A DNA stretch of 64,000 nt from Rhyacophila brunnea (GCA_022495005.1 JAGYXB010000001.1:1-64000); one strand, 5' to 3'; counted from the first letter of the stretch, positions 11,866 through 25,146 are shown. Notes: generated from the letters alone by a model not told the origin. Numbers and translations are program-made.

Positions 11866-13089
11866 CTCATCATCAGGCTACTGATGCTTAGTTTGATTTA
11901 GGTTTTAGTCTTTATAAACACAGGATCGAGAGGAGTTTTGTGTATGTGGATATGCGACGTGCTGATCAAGTAAATATGTTATTTATTTCACGTTTGTTAC
12001 GCGCAAATAGAAACGAAAAATATCCGGGTGGATTTTGACATAATTTTAGGAGTCAATTTATCTTTTAAAGGTAATAAATAAATATAATATAATAAACAAC
12101 AATATATTTCAATCATGTGCATGAGCGTTGCCAATTTAGCATTTTTCTATAGGCATCTATCTAATTTGGAAAAAAGTGTATCTGGCTTGTGGCGTTTTTA
12201 TTAAATCCCATAGCTTACCTATCGCCTTCCAAAAGTAACTCTTCCTATTACATACATACATATTATACGAATAGCTAGACGAGTGATTTAAACCCGCAAC
12301 CTACGACATTTATAATGAAAAACAAACGTAAATATTATTTAATGTAAATGAACTTTTGCTATATGTGTATAAAATATTCATACCGTGCATAGTGTTGTTT
12401 TTTATTGTATTAGATCACCAACACCTGTCCATTATTAATTTTCTTTTCAAAACGTTTCTTACGACACCAGGAAGACATGAAGTAAAAAAATATGTAGACT
12501 TGTTTTTAGAATAACTTAGTTAGATGACCACAGGTCTTGTTTTGATTTAAATATGCATTTAATTACAAAAAATATTACTCATTGAAGCACCAAAACAATC
12601 GCCCCGCAACATACCCGATATTAATCGGGCTATTATACTCATGCTCGAATTACACTGGCAGATTGCGTCTGGCCCGATCGTCTGCCATGATTGGCAAAGT
12701 CTATTATCATAAGGTTTTCCGGGATCGTGAACGATCGTGAGCAAATTGGAACCAATCATATTTCCGTCTGCCACGATTCACAAAGATTCAAGCGAAGATT
12801 GCCGAGAACGTACGAAAATATCTAAAACTACCACCCGCTTGCGAGGTTAGGCTTGACAGCTGAGTTTTGACGTAAAATTGTAAAGGAAAATAATCGGTTA
12901 ATCTATATTTTTAATAATAGCAATACATACTATGTTTATTTTAAGCCAATCAAAAGCAATGACTAACGCGATCGAATCGTTGCGTGTCGTGTCAGTATTG
13001 CTTATAGTGTAAAGACGTTGGTCACGACAGTCAGCGTGGATCATTTGATCTGGTTGGATCTGCTTGTCTGCCAATGTAATAAACTTTTC
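11866..13089. other. Intergenic; short direct repeats near 12660-12790
   Basis: No gene. Two related segments, GTCTGCCATGATTGGCAAAG and GTCTGCCACGATTCACAAAG, lie about 90 bp apart (12680 and 12766) in a block richer in GATCG than its surroundings. This is probably an old mobile element. The minus-strand open frames at 12559-12774 and 12898-13125 have no recognisable domain. Confidence 0.35.
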
Positions 13090-13312
13090 ATTTTTTTCGA
13101 CCATGTCCGATCCTAATAGGATCATATGGGCCTCTACAGAGTAGAGGTTTGTATTAACAGATTTTGTTTTTTTTTCTTACGAGAAATAGATGTCAGCCAC
13201 TTGCTCAACCTATTAGGTACATATCCTACAATATGTGTACTTGCCAGACCCAAGATTTAAATCTGGGATCCACGGCGTTATACTCCAACGCTTAAACCGC
13301 GTAGTGGACCTT
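13090..13312 (-). mobile_element. tRNA-derived SINE, near full length
   Basis: From 13090 the distal end (CGACCATGTCCGATCC, CTCTACAGAGTAGAGG) runs to the tRNA-like head with a decayed B box (minus-strand AAATCTTGGGTCTGGC region) and the A-box side at about 13285-13310. The middle has a small deletion compared with the copy at 35.3 kb. Confidence 0.8.
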
Positions 13313-14141
13313 TATTTAGATGCAAATCATAAGGATTATTCATCCTTCGAATGTCCTGGTACGTCCATTAAAACGTCTTGTCCAATACATTAATAAATAT
13401 TTAACCCTGATTGCTCAGTACTCTTTACGATTTTTCCATTAAAAATCCTACCCCCTCCACTCAACTACAACTTGGAATTAAAAAGCTCACCAATATCTAT
13501 AATATTGTGGTGAATACCAATGGGATAATATGGGAAGTCGATGGGCGAGCTGCGAGCGTCATAGTTTCTTAGAAGCGCCTTGTCTTGCAGTATCCATATA
13601 TTCCAACTAGGAGCGGACATAGATTAAGCAAGTAAAATTATTAAATTAAATATTTATAGCACATTAGTCAAACGCACAATCGTTATTTTGTTTAAAAGTC
13701 TTATAATCTGAAACGTTAACTAGAAGAATATGGGAAAAATATATTGGGTATAGGATGGTTTTATTCATAACATAGAAACACGTTGGGCCCATGTTTGAAA
13801 AACTTCGGTTTTATTATTTATTCCAAGTTCACAGAGATTAATCAACAATAACAGAGAATACTTCAAACAGTACACTAAAACAGATTAACAAGATAAGATC
13901 ACTCGCTTGATGAAATAACCAGGTGAACTTGCCAAAGGATTATTTCAGTTCAGGTACGGATCACATTTGAAAACTAGAAATCACACTTATCACTAGAAAT
14001 GAATCTCGATAGTGTAAGGTGCTTAGTCTCAAAATATAGGACCTGTATGCTCAAAAGGGTCAGCGTTAATCAGATTAAGCTGACTGGCTGTATAAATATG
14101 AGAGATCTGTGAAAGATATCAATTTTTGAGTCAACATATAG
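13313..14141. other. Intergenic, no gene
   Basis: No coding frame or recognisable repeat apart from LTR-like AT/GC alternation around 13800-14100. Nothing is assigned. Confidence 0.35.
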
Positions 14142-14320
14142 TTAAATCCTAATCCGTCTACATAGTTCTTGTTATGTCCGGTCAATGGACCGCGCCATAT
14201 TTATGTCTCTTTTCGAAGATACCCCGCTGTTTAGAATTAAATACTAATCTGTCTGCATAGCGCTTGCGATGTCCAGTCCATGGACCGCGCCATAATATGG
14301 GTCTCTTTTCGAAGTTATGC
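14142..14320 (+). repeat. Two-unit tandem repeat, period about 94 bp
   Basis: The segment beginning TTAAATCCTAATCCGTC (14142) recurs as TTAAATACTAATCTGTC (about 14236). Both contain ATGGACCGCGCCATA and finish in GTCTCTTTTCGAAG. A local duplication, perhaps within an LTR. Confidence 0.7.
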
Positions 14321-15264
14321 CTGATATATGGGTTATAATTTTTTTAAATAGTTATTCATAAATAAGTGCTCGCCTACCTGTCCCATTTTGATCGAACAGA
14401 AAAATGGTCAAATTATTGTTATAACGAATTTTTATCTAATAATTATTCTTCTGAGTTTGAAATGAGGAAAACTTTCAAAAATACTAAATAGTAGGCAGCA
14501 TTTATTTTAAATCGACTTTTTTTGAATCAGTTATTATAAAAATAATATAATAATAATATAATAAGCCATGCTGCTTGACAAAACAAACAACACATCACCA
14601 TTAGACTATGTATTATAATATTTTTTACGATTTAAATTTTATTTAAAAATGCGTATATTTTTATAGTTTTCCTTATGTGTTTAAATCTGCATTTGACATT
14701 GCTCTATAAATCGAAACCGATAAAAGTTATGTTGTCTTTTTATGTGTCATCAGAATGGCAGTGAAAAAAATAGTGTCTTCTAAAACAAAGTTATTTCAAG
14801 ACAGTGAAATTAATGTCAAAATGTTATTACATTATTTATAAGCATTGTCAATATTATTTTTGGTGAAGTAAAATACTCCTTGTAAGCTAGGTAGTTGAAA
14901 ATTTATTGAAAAAACAGAGCTGATAGTTGACAAGACATTTAGCCCTCGACATCCTTAAGGCCAGTTTGGATTAGTCGGGTAGTTTAGTCGATTGACGAGT
15001 AATTTAGTAACTAAACATGTATGAACAGACAACTTTAGTCGAATAATTTAGTAAAATCATTTAGTCCAGTCAATCCATTTTGTTATATTTTTTCGGTCAA
15101 GTAGAATCAAAATCATTGGCTTCAAAACTTTTCTTTTGAATATAAGAATACATTTTTTAGATGTGCTACCTACTGTATCATTCAGATCCACATGTGAGGA
15201 AAGACTAGCTTCATTACTCATTAGTATTTTATACCTATCTCTGGGTTTTTAATAATGTTTCATG
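14321..15264. other. Intergenic; TAGTCCAGTCAATC at 15062
   Basis: No gene. 14980-15075 is built from variants of AATTTAGT / TTTAGTC. The string TAGTCCAGTCAATC at 15062-15075 equals the terminal bases of the PIN-CXC element at 46952-49721, which could mark a decayed end or be chance. Confidence 0.3.
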
Positions 15265-15345
15265 TCACGTTGTCAACGTCTTAAACTTATAATTTGTAAT
15301 GTTCAGAATATATTAAAAAATTAATTGAAATTGAAAATTGAAATA
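15265..15345 (+). repeat. Short 3' tail repeat, copy a
   Basis: ACGTTGTCAACGTCTTAAAC, then TATAATTTGTAATGTTCA, then an AATTGAA-rich simple tail. Similar segments occur at 26585-26650 and 42090-42165. This looks like the 3' end of an otherwise unseen LINE or SINE. Confidence 0.55.
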
Positions 15346-15496
15346 ACTGGGACCATACCTTTGGACTGAAATGCCGAGCCGAGAACTGCTTTTACATGAT
15401 GAATAAAAACGATGTAGCTACTACGTTAACCTGAGGTTCAGAAATATGATGGTAATATACTGTCTTTTTAGTCTTATGGAGTGAAGACGTGAACTG

Positions 15497-15800
15497 CAGT
15501 GGCGCGTTTCCTGTAATGCAAATGACGCAATCGATTTGTCATAAGATTGAAAAAGGGGCCTCATCCATACAATTAGTTATTAAATTACCTACTTATACCA
15601 AAATCTTAATGTTAAAAGATTTTAGTTTTAATGAAAAAAAACTTTTACTTTTGATCATCGTTCACTTATTAAAAGTGGAGCTAATAAAATACATATTTTA
15701 TTGTTATTCACCTACTTATGTTATATTTTTGTTTTAATAAAAAAAACATTAAAGTTATTTGCCAAATAATAAATTGATATTATTTGATTAATTATTTATT
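15497..15800 (+). mobile_element. hAT MITE, family 3, left end (copy b)
   Basis: Begins CAGTGGCGCGTTTCCTG like the element at 9063. The matching right end was not found, so the right limit is approximate. The open frame at 15489-15737 lies within it and is not considered a gene. Confidence 0.4.
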
Positions 15801-16686
15801 TAATTAAACAAATAATAAAACAAATCAAATAATAAAATGCAGTTCTACCATGAATTATTGACAGTTACACTATAAAAGAAATTATATTGATAATTACTGC
15901 TGCATGTATGTTTTATGATTTGGAAAAAATAAGTCAGTAATTAAGCGAATAAATTTATATAATATAATTAAAACATGTTTTCACAAGTTATAAAAAAAAT
16001 GTTTGAATGCATGGATTTATTTGGAAAATTTAAAATTTTATTGTCATTTTTTTATCGGACCTCTACGCCATTGGTGAACTTTCAGAGAAGCAATGCTCAG
16101 AAAACTTAAAGCTTTAAAAATTAGGGTATACTTACAGACGCATGCTTAGAGTTCCCAGATGTCTTCTTCTGTGTCTGGAAACTTGGACGTATGCAGTTTG
16201 CCGTATCACACGTCACCGTGAAATATTGTATCGGAAATATATGGCTATACATTAAAAACGGTCCAAACTCTTTGGGTCGATGACATAAAATTCATGTATA
16301 CATAAAACACGGTTCTTGTCGGTTTACACTTTATAAGAAGCCAGCAGCAAACAAATTTTGAAAATAGCCGATTTACTGGATTATTTGTAAGGTTTGATTT
16401 TCATTGTCACCAAATGTATCCTCATTCTCAAAGTATGCCTCAAATCACGCATCATAACTCCATATCAAATCATAAATAACCAGCCCTGCAAAAGTTGACA
16501 ACCCCCAATAATTATTGTTAAATAATATTATTATCGCGAAACGCATTTGTCAGTGTGAGGCGACGCACATCCATTTTAATGTGCTTCTAAGCCGAGAATT
16601 TCTCAGAAGGGCCCTCCAGCCTGTAGGCACCGAGCTAAATTTACAGTAAGGGTTTCGGAGCTTCAACAAGTAACCTACCCGCAAGC
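15801..16686. other. Intergenic, no gene
   Basis: AT-rich to about 16480, then a more mixed segment leading to the hAT left terminus. No coding frame recognised. Confidence 0.4.
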
Positions 16687-18790
16687 AGTGGCGGCCGGTG
16701 ACAAGAATATGAGGGAGTGCAAAAAAGACTCACCTATTTATGCAAGAAGTCCATCCTCCGATCCTTGGATTTTGAAAACACGTTAATAACACGAATATTA
16801 AAGTCCGGTATTGACGATATCAATTGTTTTTCTATACTTAGCATCGCAAGAGCATTTAGCCTGCCTTGAGACATGGTATTTCTCAAAAATGACTTAACTC
16901 TTTTTAAAGTTGAGAAACAACGCTCACTTTCCACTGAAGTCATCGGAATTGTACAAATTATTTTTAATAGGGTAACACTTTCACTAAATACTTCCAGTAA
17001 ATTATTATTAGTGAAAAGTTGAAGTATCGACAATGCTCCATCAGTAACGTAGAAATCTTCTCTACTGTATAAGACTATTAGTTCATTTTTAAGTTTAAAT
17101 TTGTCAATAATGTCGTATAATGATGGTTACCGTATTAAAATCTGTAGTTGGAAAATTTGTATGATAATCCCGGAACTTTTCACTAAAAAACAATTTGGCT
17201 ATTACTAAATGACCTTTATATTCGAAACGATCTTTCGCTTGGTTCACTATAATGTCGCATACTTCATTGCATATCACAGAATGAGGTAAATCATTGGGAC
17301 GACGTTTTTTCGATGGTTGAATTTGTGACATATGATTATTTTGACGAATACATTGTATAGCACGCGTAAAGTGTTCAATGTCCATATTTATCTCCAACAC
17401 GTCCTTTGACCTCGATTGAAGTTGTTTAAAAAGTATATCACAGTTTGGCATAATTTTGGCAAAGAAATCTAACCAATAGTTAAAATTGTCTTCGTTTAAA
17501 TACCGTAACAACATTCCAGCTTGATTAATGGTATCGGCGTCTAAATTTTCAGATTCTAAAATGTGTTCCATGCACTCTTTTAACTGATCTCGATAAGTAT
17601 GGACAACAGTAACTGTTCTTATATTAAAATTCCACCTCGTTGTTGGTGCTGCTGGTATTTTTCTATGAACTATTTCTTTCAAGATATCAGTTCGCTTCGC
17701 AGACCTCGAAAAAAAAATTGGAAACGCTCGTAAATTAGCAAAAAAGTTTCGGACTATGGTGTTAGCTGAAACACTTCTTTCCATTGTCAAATTCAATTGA
17801 TGTGCATAACAATGTATGAAGTGTGCGTGTGGATACGAAGCTTTTATCAAAGCCTGTACACCACCTAATCGGCCACTCATCACGGATGCGCCGTCATAAC
17901 TCTGGCCAATTAGTTGTGCTTGTTTAATGTCGAGAAGTTCTAGTTCTTTCAAAATTTCAGATGCAATACCTGCCGCAGTGTGGTTTTTCGGCGTCATAAA
18001 TTTCCAGAATCGTTCATGGATCTGTCCGCGTAGTTCATACCTTATGACCAAAACAAGTTGTTCTGTAGTAGATACGTCCGTTGTTTCATCTGCTTGTATA
18101 GCTACAAACTTGCTTTGTGATATTTCATTTTTAATTTCGTTACGGCACACCTCTAGAATCGAATCTAAAATGTCATTTTGAATCGTTTTTGATATACCCT
18201 TAAAAACACTATTGCTCTCCAAATGCTGTTTCATGGCTATGTCAATTTCCGAGACAAAGTCAATAAGCCCTCGGTAAACACCTGGATTATTTGAATCTGC
18301 AGATTCATCATGTCCTCTAAGAGCTAATTCAAATGCACCACAGAACTTCACACAGTCAATCAATCTGGATAAAATATAACGATTTTTGTCGACACGTTCG
18401 TTAAATTGTTTCACAGATAAACGGTACCCTGCATCCAATTGTGAACGTATATCTATTTCTCCCAAGACTGAAAGTTGCATTTCATTTAAAATATGTTTTT
18501 CTGAACCACTGTGTTTTTTGATTTTTACTGACAGGTGGACCAAGTCTTGAATCCCATGGACCGTCCAGTTAACATCTCCGCCGAACAACAGACACGGAAA
18601 ACAAAATAGGGTATTAAGAATATTACATCCGCAAAGCCATTGTGTTTTTGAGTACATTTGCACATTAAATTTCCGATTAACAATCTTCGTTTTCACTGTA
18701 CACTTTTGAATTAAATTTATAGATGGCAAAGGACGGCCTGCCACTTTAACCTTTCCCTTACCATGGTAAAAAAATTACGCCCGATCCCAT
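16687..18790 (-). mobile_element. ZMYM1-like hAT transposon (one end mapped)
   Basis: The terminus CAGTGGCGGCCGGTGAC at 16687 is a typical hAT end, lying 47 bp beyond the transposase stop. The opposite end must lie upstream of the gene near 18790, where ATGCCGTCCACTC is only a weak inverted match, so that boundary is uncertain. No matching 8-bp duplication was found. Confidence 0.6.
16734..18744 (-). pseudogene. hAT-family transposase, ZMYM1/DUF4371-like, one frameshift
   Basis: Cut-and-paste DNA transposase of the hAT superfamily, of the type annotated in animals as zinc finger MYM-type protein 1-like. The 546-residue first part starts with a TTF-type zinc-finger remnant (WLCGC...FCFPCLLF, residues 36-54). 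It continues with the DUF4371 core: ADETTDVS holds the first catalytic Asp (about residue 219), GQSYDGASVMSG the second (about 284), and HCYAHQLNL follows. After a shift near 17110-17125, the second part (17033-16734) carries the C-terminal dimerisation domain with the catalytic Glu in TSVESERCFSTLKRVK. The intervening codons are still readable in the second frame, so one indel separates this copy from an open gene. No ATG precedes the first part in frame, and a stop lies just upstream. The N-terminus is therefore lost or sits in another exon. Confidence 0.9.
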
Positions 18791-21296
18791 GCCGTCCACT
18801 CAGTGTCCCGATGGAAATTTGGCATTTTAAGGCATTTTAAAAGCTAATTGATTGCTTCAAGAGGTAAAGTATGTTTTTAAATACTATTTAGTCATTGTTT
18901 AACATGATATTATGTGTATGTCACATGCAATTATCTTATAATCGTGTATAATAATCGAACATCGATAAATGTACGTCATAACCATACCACGGCATGTCTC
19001 GATCTGTTTTAAATGGAACAACCAACACACGCTGTCATTTTACGAAGAGTGGGGGTGGCTAATTCATCCGAAGTGAATGAGGGATGTTTTTAGGTAGCAT
19101 AACATCTGCATGGACTTGCGTTATCACGTTTACCACATAAAATAATATTTATAATTTTGCAATATCGATTCCCTATATAATTTTAAAACATTGTGATCTT
19201 ATTGTATCATGTTATTAGGTTTTATTAAAAATCGGATTTTAAAACACATTAAAAATATACTTACATAATTATGAATAATTAAACAACAAAAGTACTCCGA
19301 TCGTATAGTTTCCACTAAATATATTTTAATATTATGTTTATTATGTTGAAATAATACACATTGAAAAAATTAAATCACTACGCTACTTGAACCTATATGC
19401 ACGTATTAAGTCTATACCTCTTAGACTATAGATATATCACACCTTCTTTTAGATAAGTTCATAACAAGAGGTTTTATAGTCAATGATAAAATACATAAAC
19501 ATATATTTAATATAATATTGTATCCCCAGAAAAATCTACTTTTATATATATATATATGATAGGTACCGTAATTTAATACTTATATATTTTCGTAGATACT
19601 CAACATTATAATAAGCCAATCATTAGATTTAATCAGGAGATCACGGTGGGAAAGATCCCGTACTTACGGAAAATTGTACTAATTTCCACACCACCGTGGA
19701 GGTACAGTACAATGGCGCGTTTTTTTTAATCTGTGGTTTCCCCTTTAGGCCTATTCCACAGTACTAAATTTTAACTCAATCTTCTAAGTATAACATATTA
19801 TACAAACTAAAAATGACTATAGGTATCTACATATTAGTAACTAATTAAATTTTAACTGGAGACACAAAACTTTATATAATATAAAACAACCTAAATAATA
19901 AAACTACCTACTATTATATTTCTAAGAATAATACTTATTCTCTTAAATGAAAAATATTAAGAAAAAAAAATTACATAATAATATGTACATAAAAACATGT
20001 TACGCAGGGGATTAGGATATTTTATGCTATTTACATATTTAGTCAATACCATTGTGTATGGACGATTTCAATTTAAAATGGTAAACCTACATAAAATGAA
20101 TTGATTTTACAGACATGGGTGCAGAGAAATAATATAATATTATGTTTATACCTACATCAGATAGAGTATGATAACATTTTTAAAATAAAACAATATTATT
20201 TAACTGAAATTAAAAGCAACATGATTAATTAGTAATATTAAAATGTATTACTCGTACCTACCTAAAAAATCACCGATTTTAGGGACACATGGAGTTAAAA
20301 TTATATCAAAATATATAAATGCAACAGGTTTACTATATTTATTTATTTACATAGGTAGGTACCTACTTAATATTATTTGGTATAAAATGAAAATATAAAA
20401 ATAAATATAAGTAAGTAATTATTATTCTTTGTACGAGACCTACTGAAAGATATCATAGCGGTTCGTATACACATATACAGAGAAGAATAATAAATATAAA
20501 TATAAAAGCCATCACCATGGGTTAAGCTTTTGAAGTAGGGTACTTTTATGGCCATAAAACCCAAATATAACAAAGCATACCGACAGCCCTCAATATTGAA
20601 TGCACTTTAAATGTACGTGACAAACTTTAAGGCATATTATTATCATACAGACATAACTATTGAAAAAAACATAATATTTAACATGTGTTCAAGTATATCC
20701 CATATTTTTCCATACCCATTAGGCAAAGTCAGTTAACATTGCAGTCAGCACGTCCGAACTCAATATTATTTTCGGGCGAAAACTATTAGTAATTATTTAT
20801 GACTACAATATAATTTATTACGGACAAACTAAATAAAATAATATTTGGAATCTTTTTTTAATTCTTCTTAGTAAAACTAATATAATATGTATGTATTATT
20901 TACCCTAATATCGTCATAAAAGGATATTTTAGAATATCGTACTAAAAGCCTTGGTGCACCATAAGTTACATAGTTTAAAACTCATTAGAACATAATATTA
21001 CTTATGTAGCTATCTGATTTCAATATGGAATACTTATAAATGGATTTCATCTTTGGTTTTGCATGTAACATTTGAATGGGTAGGTACAAGATTATGAAAT
21101 TTATTTATAATTGATATGATATGAATTCTTAATATTTTATTGTAATGAAAGTATGTAAATTGTTAAAACAAAATACAAAGGTATCTAAAAATACACGTAA
21201 GCCATGCAAATACTATTTTTCATAATAATTAATTATATATAAATACGCCACCACACATAATATCCCCAGTATCTAAAAATCTTTCATAATGCTACT
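18791..21296. other. Intergenic, no gene; small hairpin at 19642-19699
   Basis: About 2.5 kb of AT-rich DNA with (TA)n near 19540. An imperfect inverted repeat (CACGGTGGGAAA / TTTCCACACCACCGTG) lies at 19642-19699. The minus-strand open frame at 20373-20573 is not recognised. No other structure seen. Confidence 0.45.
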
Positions 21297-23084
21297 CTAA
21301 TTTGAATGTTGTTTTTTATTAGATTCATTACAGCTAAGGCAATTAAAACTTTTTTTTTCAACCCTATGTACCACACATACAGGTTTTTCACATGTTTCAC
21401 AAAATATGCGACTTCTTCTAGAGGTCGTACAATATCTACAACATCCTGACTTTGGTGCCACAGGAGGATTGGGTTCTATTACGTTTGTGGGGGCCAAATT
21501 TGTGCTACTTGAACTAATTTCTGACAAATAAAAATTAATAGCATCCTGCTGTTGAATGTGAAATTTTATTGTACTGTTTTTTCTATTTTCTACGTTAGAT
21601 CTTGCTAACTCATCAGCTAAAATTCGGTTAAATCGTTTTCGTCTACTTCTATCATTTTTCTTCCAATTTGGATATTTTAAAACCCACAAATAATAAGCAT
21701 TTAAAGCCGCTATATCTATCATTTCCATAAAAAGCCTGAATGGCCATCTTCTGGTGGGTCTCGCACAAGAATACCCTGCGGTCATTTTATCACCTGTATC
21801 AACTGCTCCTTTTGTTCTATTATAATGAAGTATAATTTCGGGTTTTTTTTCATTTGACGCACTAACTGAAGCATCGTGAAATTGACTAGATAATAAACAT
21901 ACTGCTTTATTTTTCTTCGGAACATACGAAACTAAAGTTAACCTGCTGGTAAATCCAAAAGTACTACTAAATACTTCTCTTAATTTATTTGGCAAAAAAT
22001 TAGCTGGAATTTCCTTTTTATTTTTTCTCAAAGTTCCTGTCAAAGTGATGCTATTTTCCAATAAATTTTCCGTCAACGGAATCGACGTGAAAAAATTGTC
22101 AGTGGTAACTCCCCGGTTTGAACCGTAATATTTTCGTACTAAATCTGTTACTACTCGTTGTCCTTGATTTACCTCCCTTACGTTATTTATCATACCTGTG
22201 TATACCTGCATATCTAAAATATATGAAACAGCCGAATCTGCAACAGTCCATATTTTTCTTACCATACTTTCCAGGCTTACTTTTCATGTATACACGAAAT
22301 GAACAGTTACCTCTAAAGGCAGCTAATCTTTCGTCTACCGTTAAATTAGATCCAGGTGAGTACATATTGCTACATGCATGTGAAAACTTTTCGAAAATGT
22401 TTTTTATCGGCTCTAACTTATTGCCAGATTCTGAAAATCTCTGTGCCCTCGTCGTTTTATCGTCAAACCGTATATTGCTATATATATATATATAAATCTA
22501 TTGCGGGACATTGCGGCTGTATAAAAAGGCTGTGGGTGGAGAACTTCACTGGTCCAAAGATCGCTAAGCTGTAACTTACCGGTATTATTTCTGCCTGATG
22601 ATACTAGAATGCCAATGAATGCATTCATTTCGTCTGCAGTAATTGGTAAAAATGTTTTGCCTTGTTCACTTACATGCAAATTTTGGCAGTAATTGTTTGT
22701 TTGGGTGCAAATTTCTTCAATCATTTCGTCATTAATAAATAATCTAAACATTTCACAAATATTCTCAACACTTACCGCTTCATTGCGTAAACCGGAATTT
22801 TCTGATACAATATTATGAGCCCTGCGTCTACAAACCGGAGGTGGCACTGAACTCCATTCAAATCCTGATTTAGATTTGTAAATTGTTGCCGATTCACTAT
22901 CACTATCATTCACTTGAACGTCTGGTTCGTGCTCACTTTCAGATGAACTACTTTGATAAACTTCTATTAAATTTTCATTATCCGAAATATTATTGTCGTT
23001 CACTTCAAACTCAATATCAGAGTCATCACAAAACTCCTCTGCAGCCACCCTGATTTCTTCCTCTGTTAAATATCTTCTCGGCAT
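21297..23084 (-). pseudogene. piggyBac-type transposase, two frameshifts
   Basis: DDD transposase of the piggyBac family (PGBD-like), which inserts at TTAA. The N-terminus MPRRYLTEEEI at 23084 leads an acidic Ser/Asp/Glu-rich domain, then the DUF4371-unrelated piggyBac fold. The first catalytic Asp is in SNLTVDERLAAFRG (about 22330), the second in GVTTDNFFTS (about 22095) and the third in KGAVDTGDKM (about 21790). The C-terminal cysteine-rich finger has CCRYC, FCETC, CVVH and FNCLSC. The reading frame breaks near 22490, inside a TATATATA run that replaces normal codons between RNRF and IRFDDKTTRAQRF, and again near 22262. The full length is close to 590 residues, normal for the family. Inverted termini and flanking TTAA could not be located with confidence. 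The pseudogene is otherwise complete from start to stop. Confidence 0.9.
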
Positions 23085-24886
23085 GATTAAATATTTTCAA
23101 AATATTTGTCAATTTGATAATCGGCGTGTAGATGATGGGAGTACGCACAAATCTAACCGTTCGACTGCCTGCTGTGCACCCAAATAATAGTATGTTTTTT
23201 TAGGTCGCTCGAAGTTTTCAAATACACATGGCCCACAAGCCGATGTAATTCTTACATTCCTGGCAATAAGGGTCGTATTCAAAATCCGGGTACATTTTTT
23301 TTATTACGGCTCAATAAAACTGAGCCCTTCCGGTAAGTATTTTAGAATAATAAACGGCATATAAAGCGAAGTTGACTTGCTAAAATGAACACTAATAACA
23401 TTACGTTAAGGGTTGCTTTGGCGTTTATCGTCAGATGCATTTGAAAAATTTATAATTCAAGGTTCGATATATTGTGGGAGGCTACAGCTGAATGCATCCT
23501 TCACAGAATTATGTTGAACAAAGACATAAATTTCTATCTCTGACTAACAAATGACATTTTAAAATAGTGTCTCATGTTTACATTACTATTATGCGCGTTT
23601 CTCTAACGTATATCTTTCTAGATAGCCCTGTCACTGTCTTATCAAAATATTGATTAGACTTTCGAAAAATGATTAATTTTACATATAAGACATTCAATTC
23701 AACTACCTACATATTTTTCTTTTTATGCCTAAATATTTTATCTACAAATAGCTAAAAGCAGACGTTTATATACATAATAATAAGTGGGGTATCTATGATT
23801 TTAGGTCATTTCTAAACTGCGAGACCATCGTGGCAACGGGAGTGTTTATCAATTCGTTTGGAAAAATCGTGACGATTGTCCTAAATATATGCAACTGAAT
23901 ACACGGTACTCATTGTAAATACTATTAAATCTATATTATAAACCCAACTGTCGAACGATCAACCCATAGACTATATCAACCAAACTAACAGTCGTGAATA
24001 TGATTATATTTTTGACACAATATGCATCGACATGAAGTTCGTCATTTCATTATAATAATTAGGCTTCCAACTGTACCTCGACGCGTCGCCTGAGTTATAT
24101 GTAGGAATATTCATATTGGTTAGTGAGGTTTGTGTATAAAAGTCCACATGACTAGTTTATGTGTGTGTGCTTTCGATCGGTACACTGTACTTGAAATGAA
24201 AAAAAGATGAAAAACATCGTTTCCAACGAAGACTCATGTAGTCTTATATAACTTTGGTGATTTTGATTCTACAAGCTTCATTTCTTTTGTCGTTGTGGTT
24301 GTCCGCTATAAATATGTGCGTGTAAAATGTGCGTAAATTCAAGGAACACTTCGAATAATGCTCCTGGCGTGTCACATCGATGGAATTATTACGTGTGTAT
24401 TGGTCGCGTCTCATCGACATTGTTTTTTCGACATTTGTATGTATGGGTGACTGAGGCGAAGTGTTGAAGCGCTTGCGTTACCATTGTTCGAAAACGCGCG
24501 GAATTTAAAATGAGTGATTTCGCATAAGTTTTCGATATCGCATTTTTCTGAATACATGGGGGTTTTATATTATATATTTGTATTTAATCTATGATGGGAG
24601 TGCACTGCACACTTTGCTCCTTTACTAGAGCCGTCCCTGCCCGCAAGCCCCTCTCCCACATCTTACGAGGGGGTAGACGAAAATAATTGACCAGTCTGGA
24701 ATTCACCCTGGAGGTAGAAAAATAATCGCAGACCCGGTGGGCCACACGCAAGTGTCTAGATATGGAAAAAGAGTCACTTAATAAGGACTCCGACCGAATG
24801 AGTCAATTACGGATAGCGATTTGTTCGGACAGATTAGGTCAATTGTGTCTTTTGTTGCAGTAATAAAATGTATAGTACTAGCCTGG
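23085..24886. other. Intergenic; TATA-like site near 24140
   Basis: No coding gene recognised. GTGTATAAAAGTCC near 24134 resembles a Pol II TATA box, followed by CG-bearing sequence and short ATGs, but no exon could be supported. 24600-24800 is richer in GC and may be an old retroelement. Confidence 0.3.
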
Positions 24887-25146
24887 CAGCGTGTCCTTCC
24901 CACCCACGTTTCTTCCTATACTGCGCGCGCACTCTCGCGAATCTCGTTCGCCTCGAACGACAAATTCAGTTCGCCGGGCAGCGTATCCTTCGCACCCACG
25001 TTTCTTTCTATACTGCGCGCGCACTCTCGCAAATCTCGTTCGCCGCGAACGAAAAATTCAGTTCGCCGGGCAGCGTATCCTTCGCACCCACGTTTCTTCC
25101 TATACTGCGTGTGCACTCTTGCGAATCTCGTTCGCCTCGAATGACA
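24887..25146 (+). repeat. Minisatellite, 92-bp unit, 2.8 copies
   Basis: Units begin at 24887, 24979 and 25071 with CAGCGTRTCCTTC. Each contains GCGCGCACTCTCGC and TCTCGTTCGCC, and the first two end GTTCGCCGGG. The block is GC-rich and CpG-rich in an AT-rich setting. Because 92 is not a multiple of three, the same unit is read in a different frame each time. This produces three overlapping open frames (24821-25160) that are artefacts, not genes. Confidence 0.9.
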
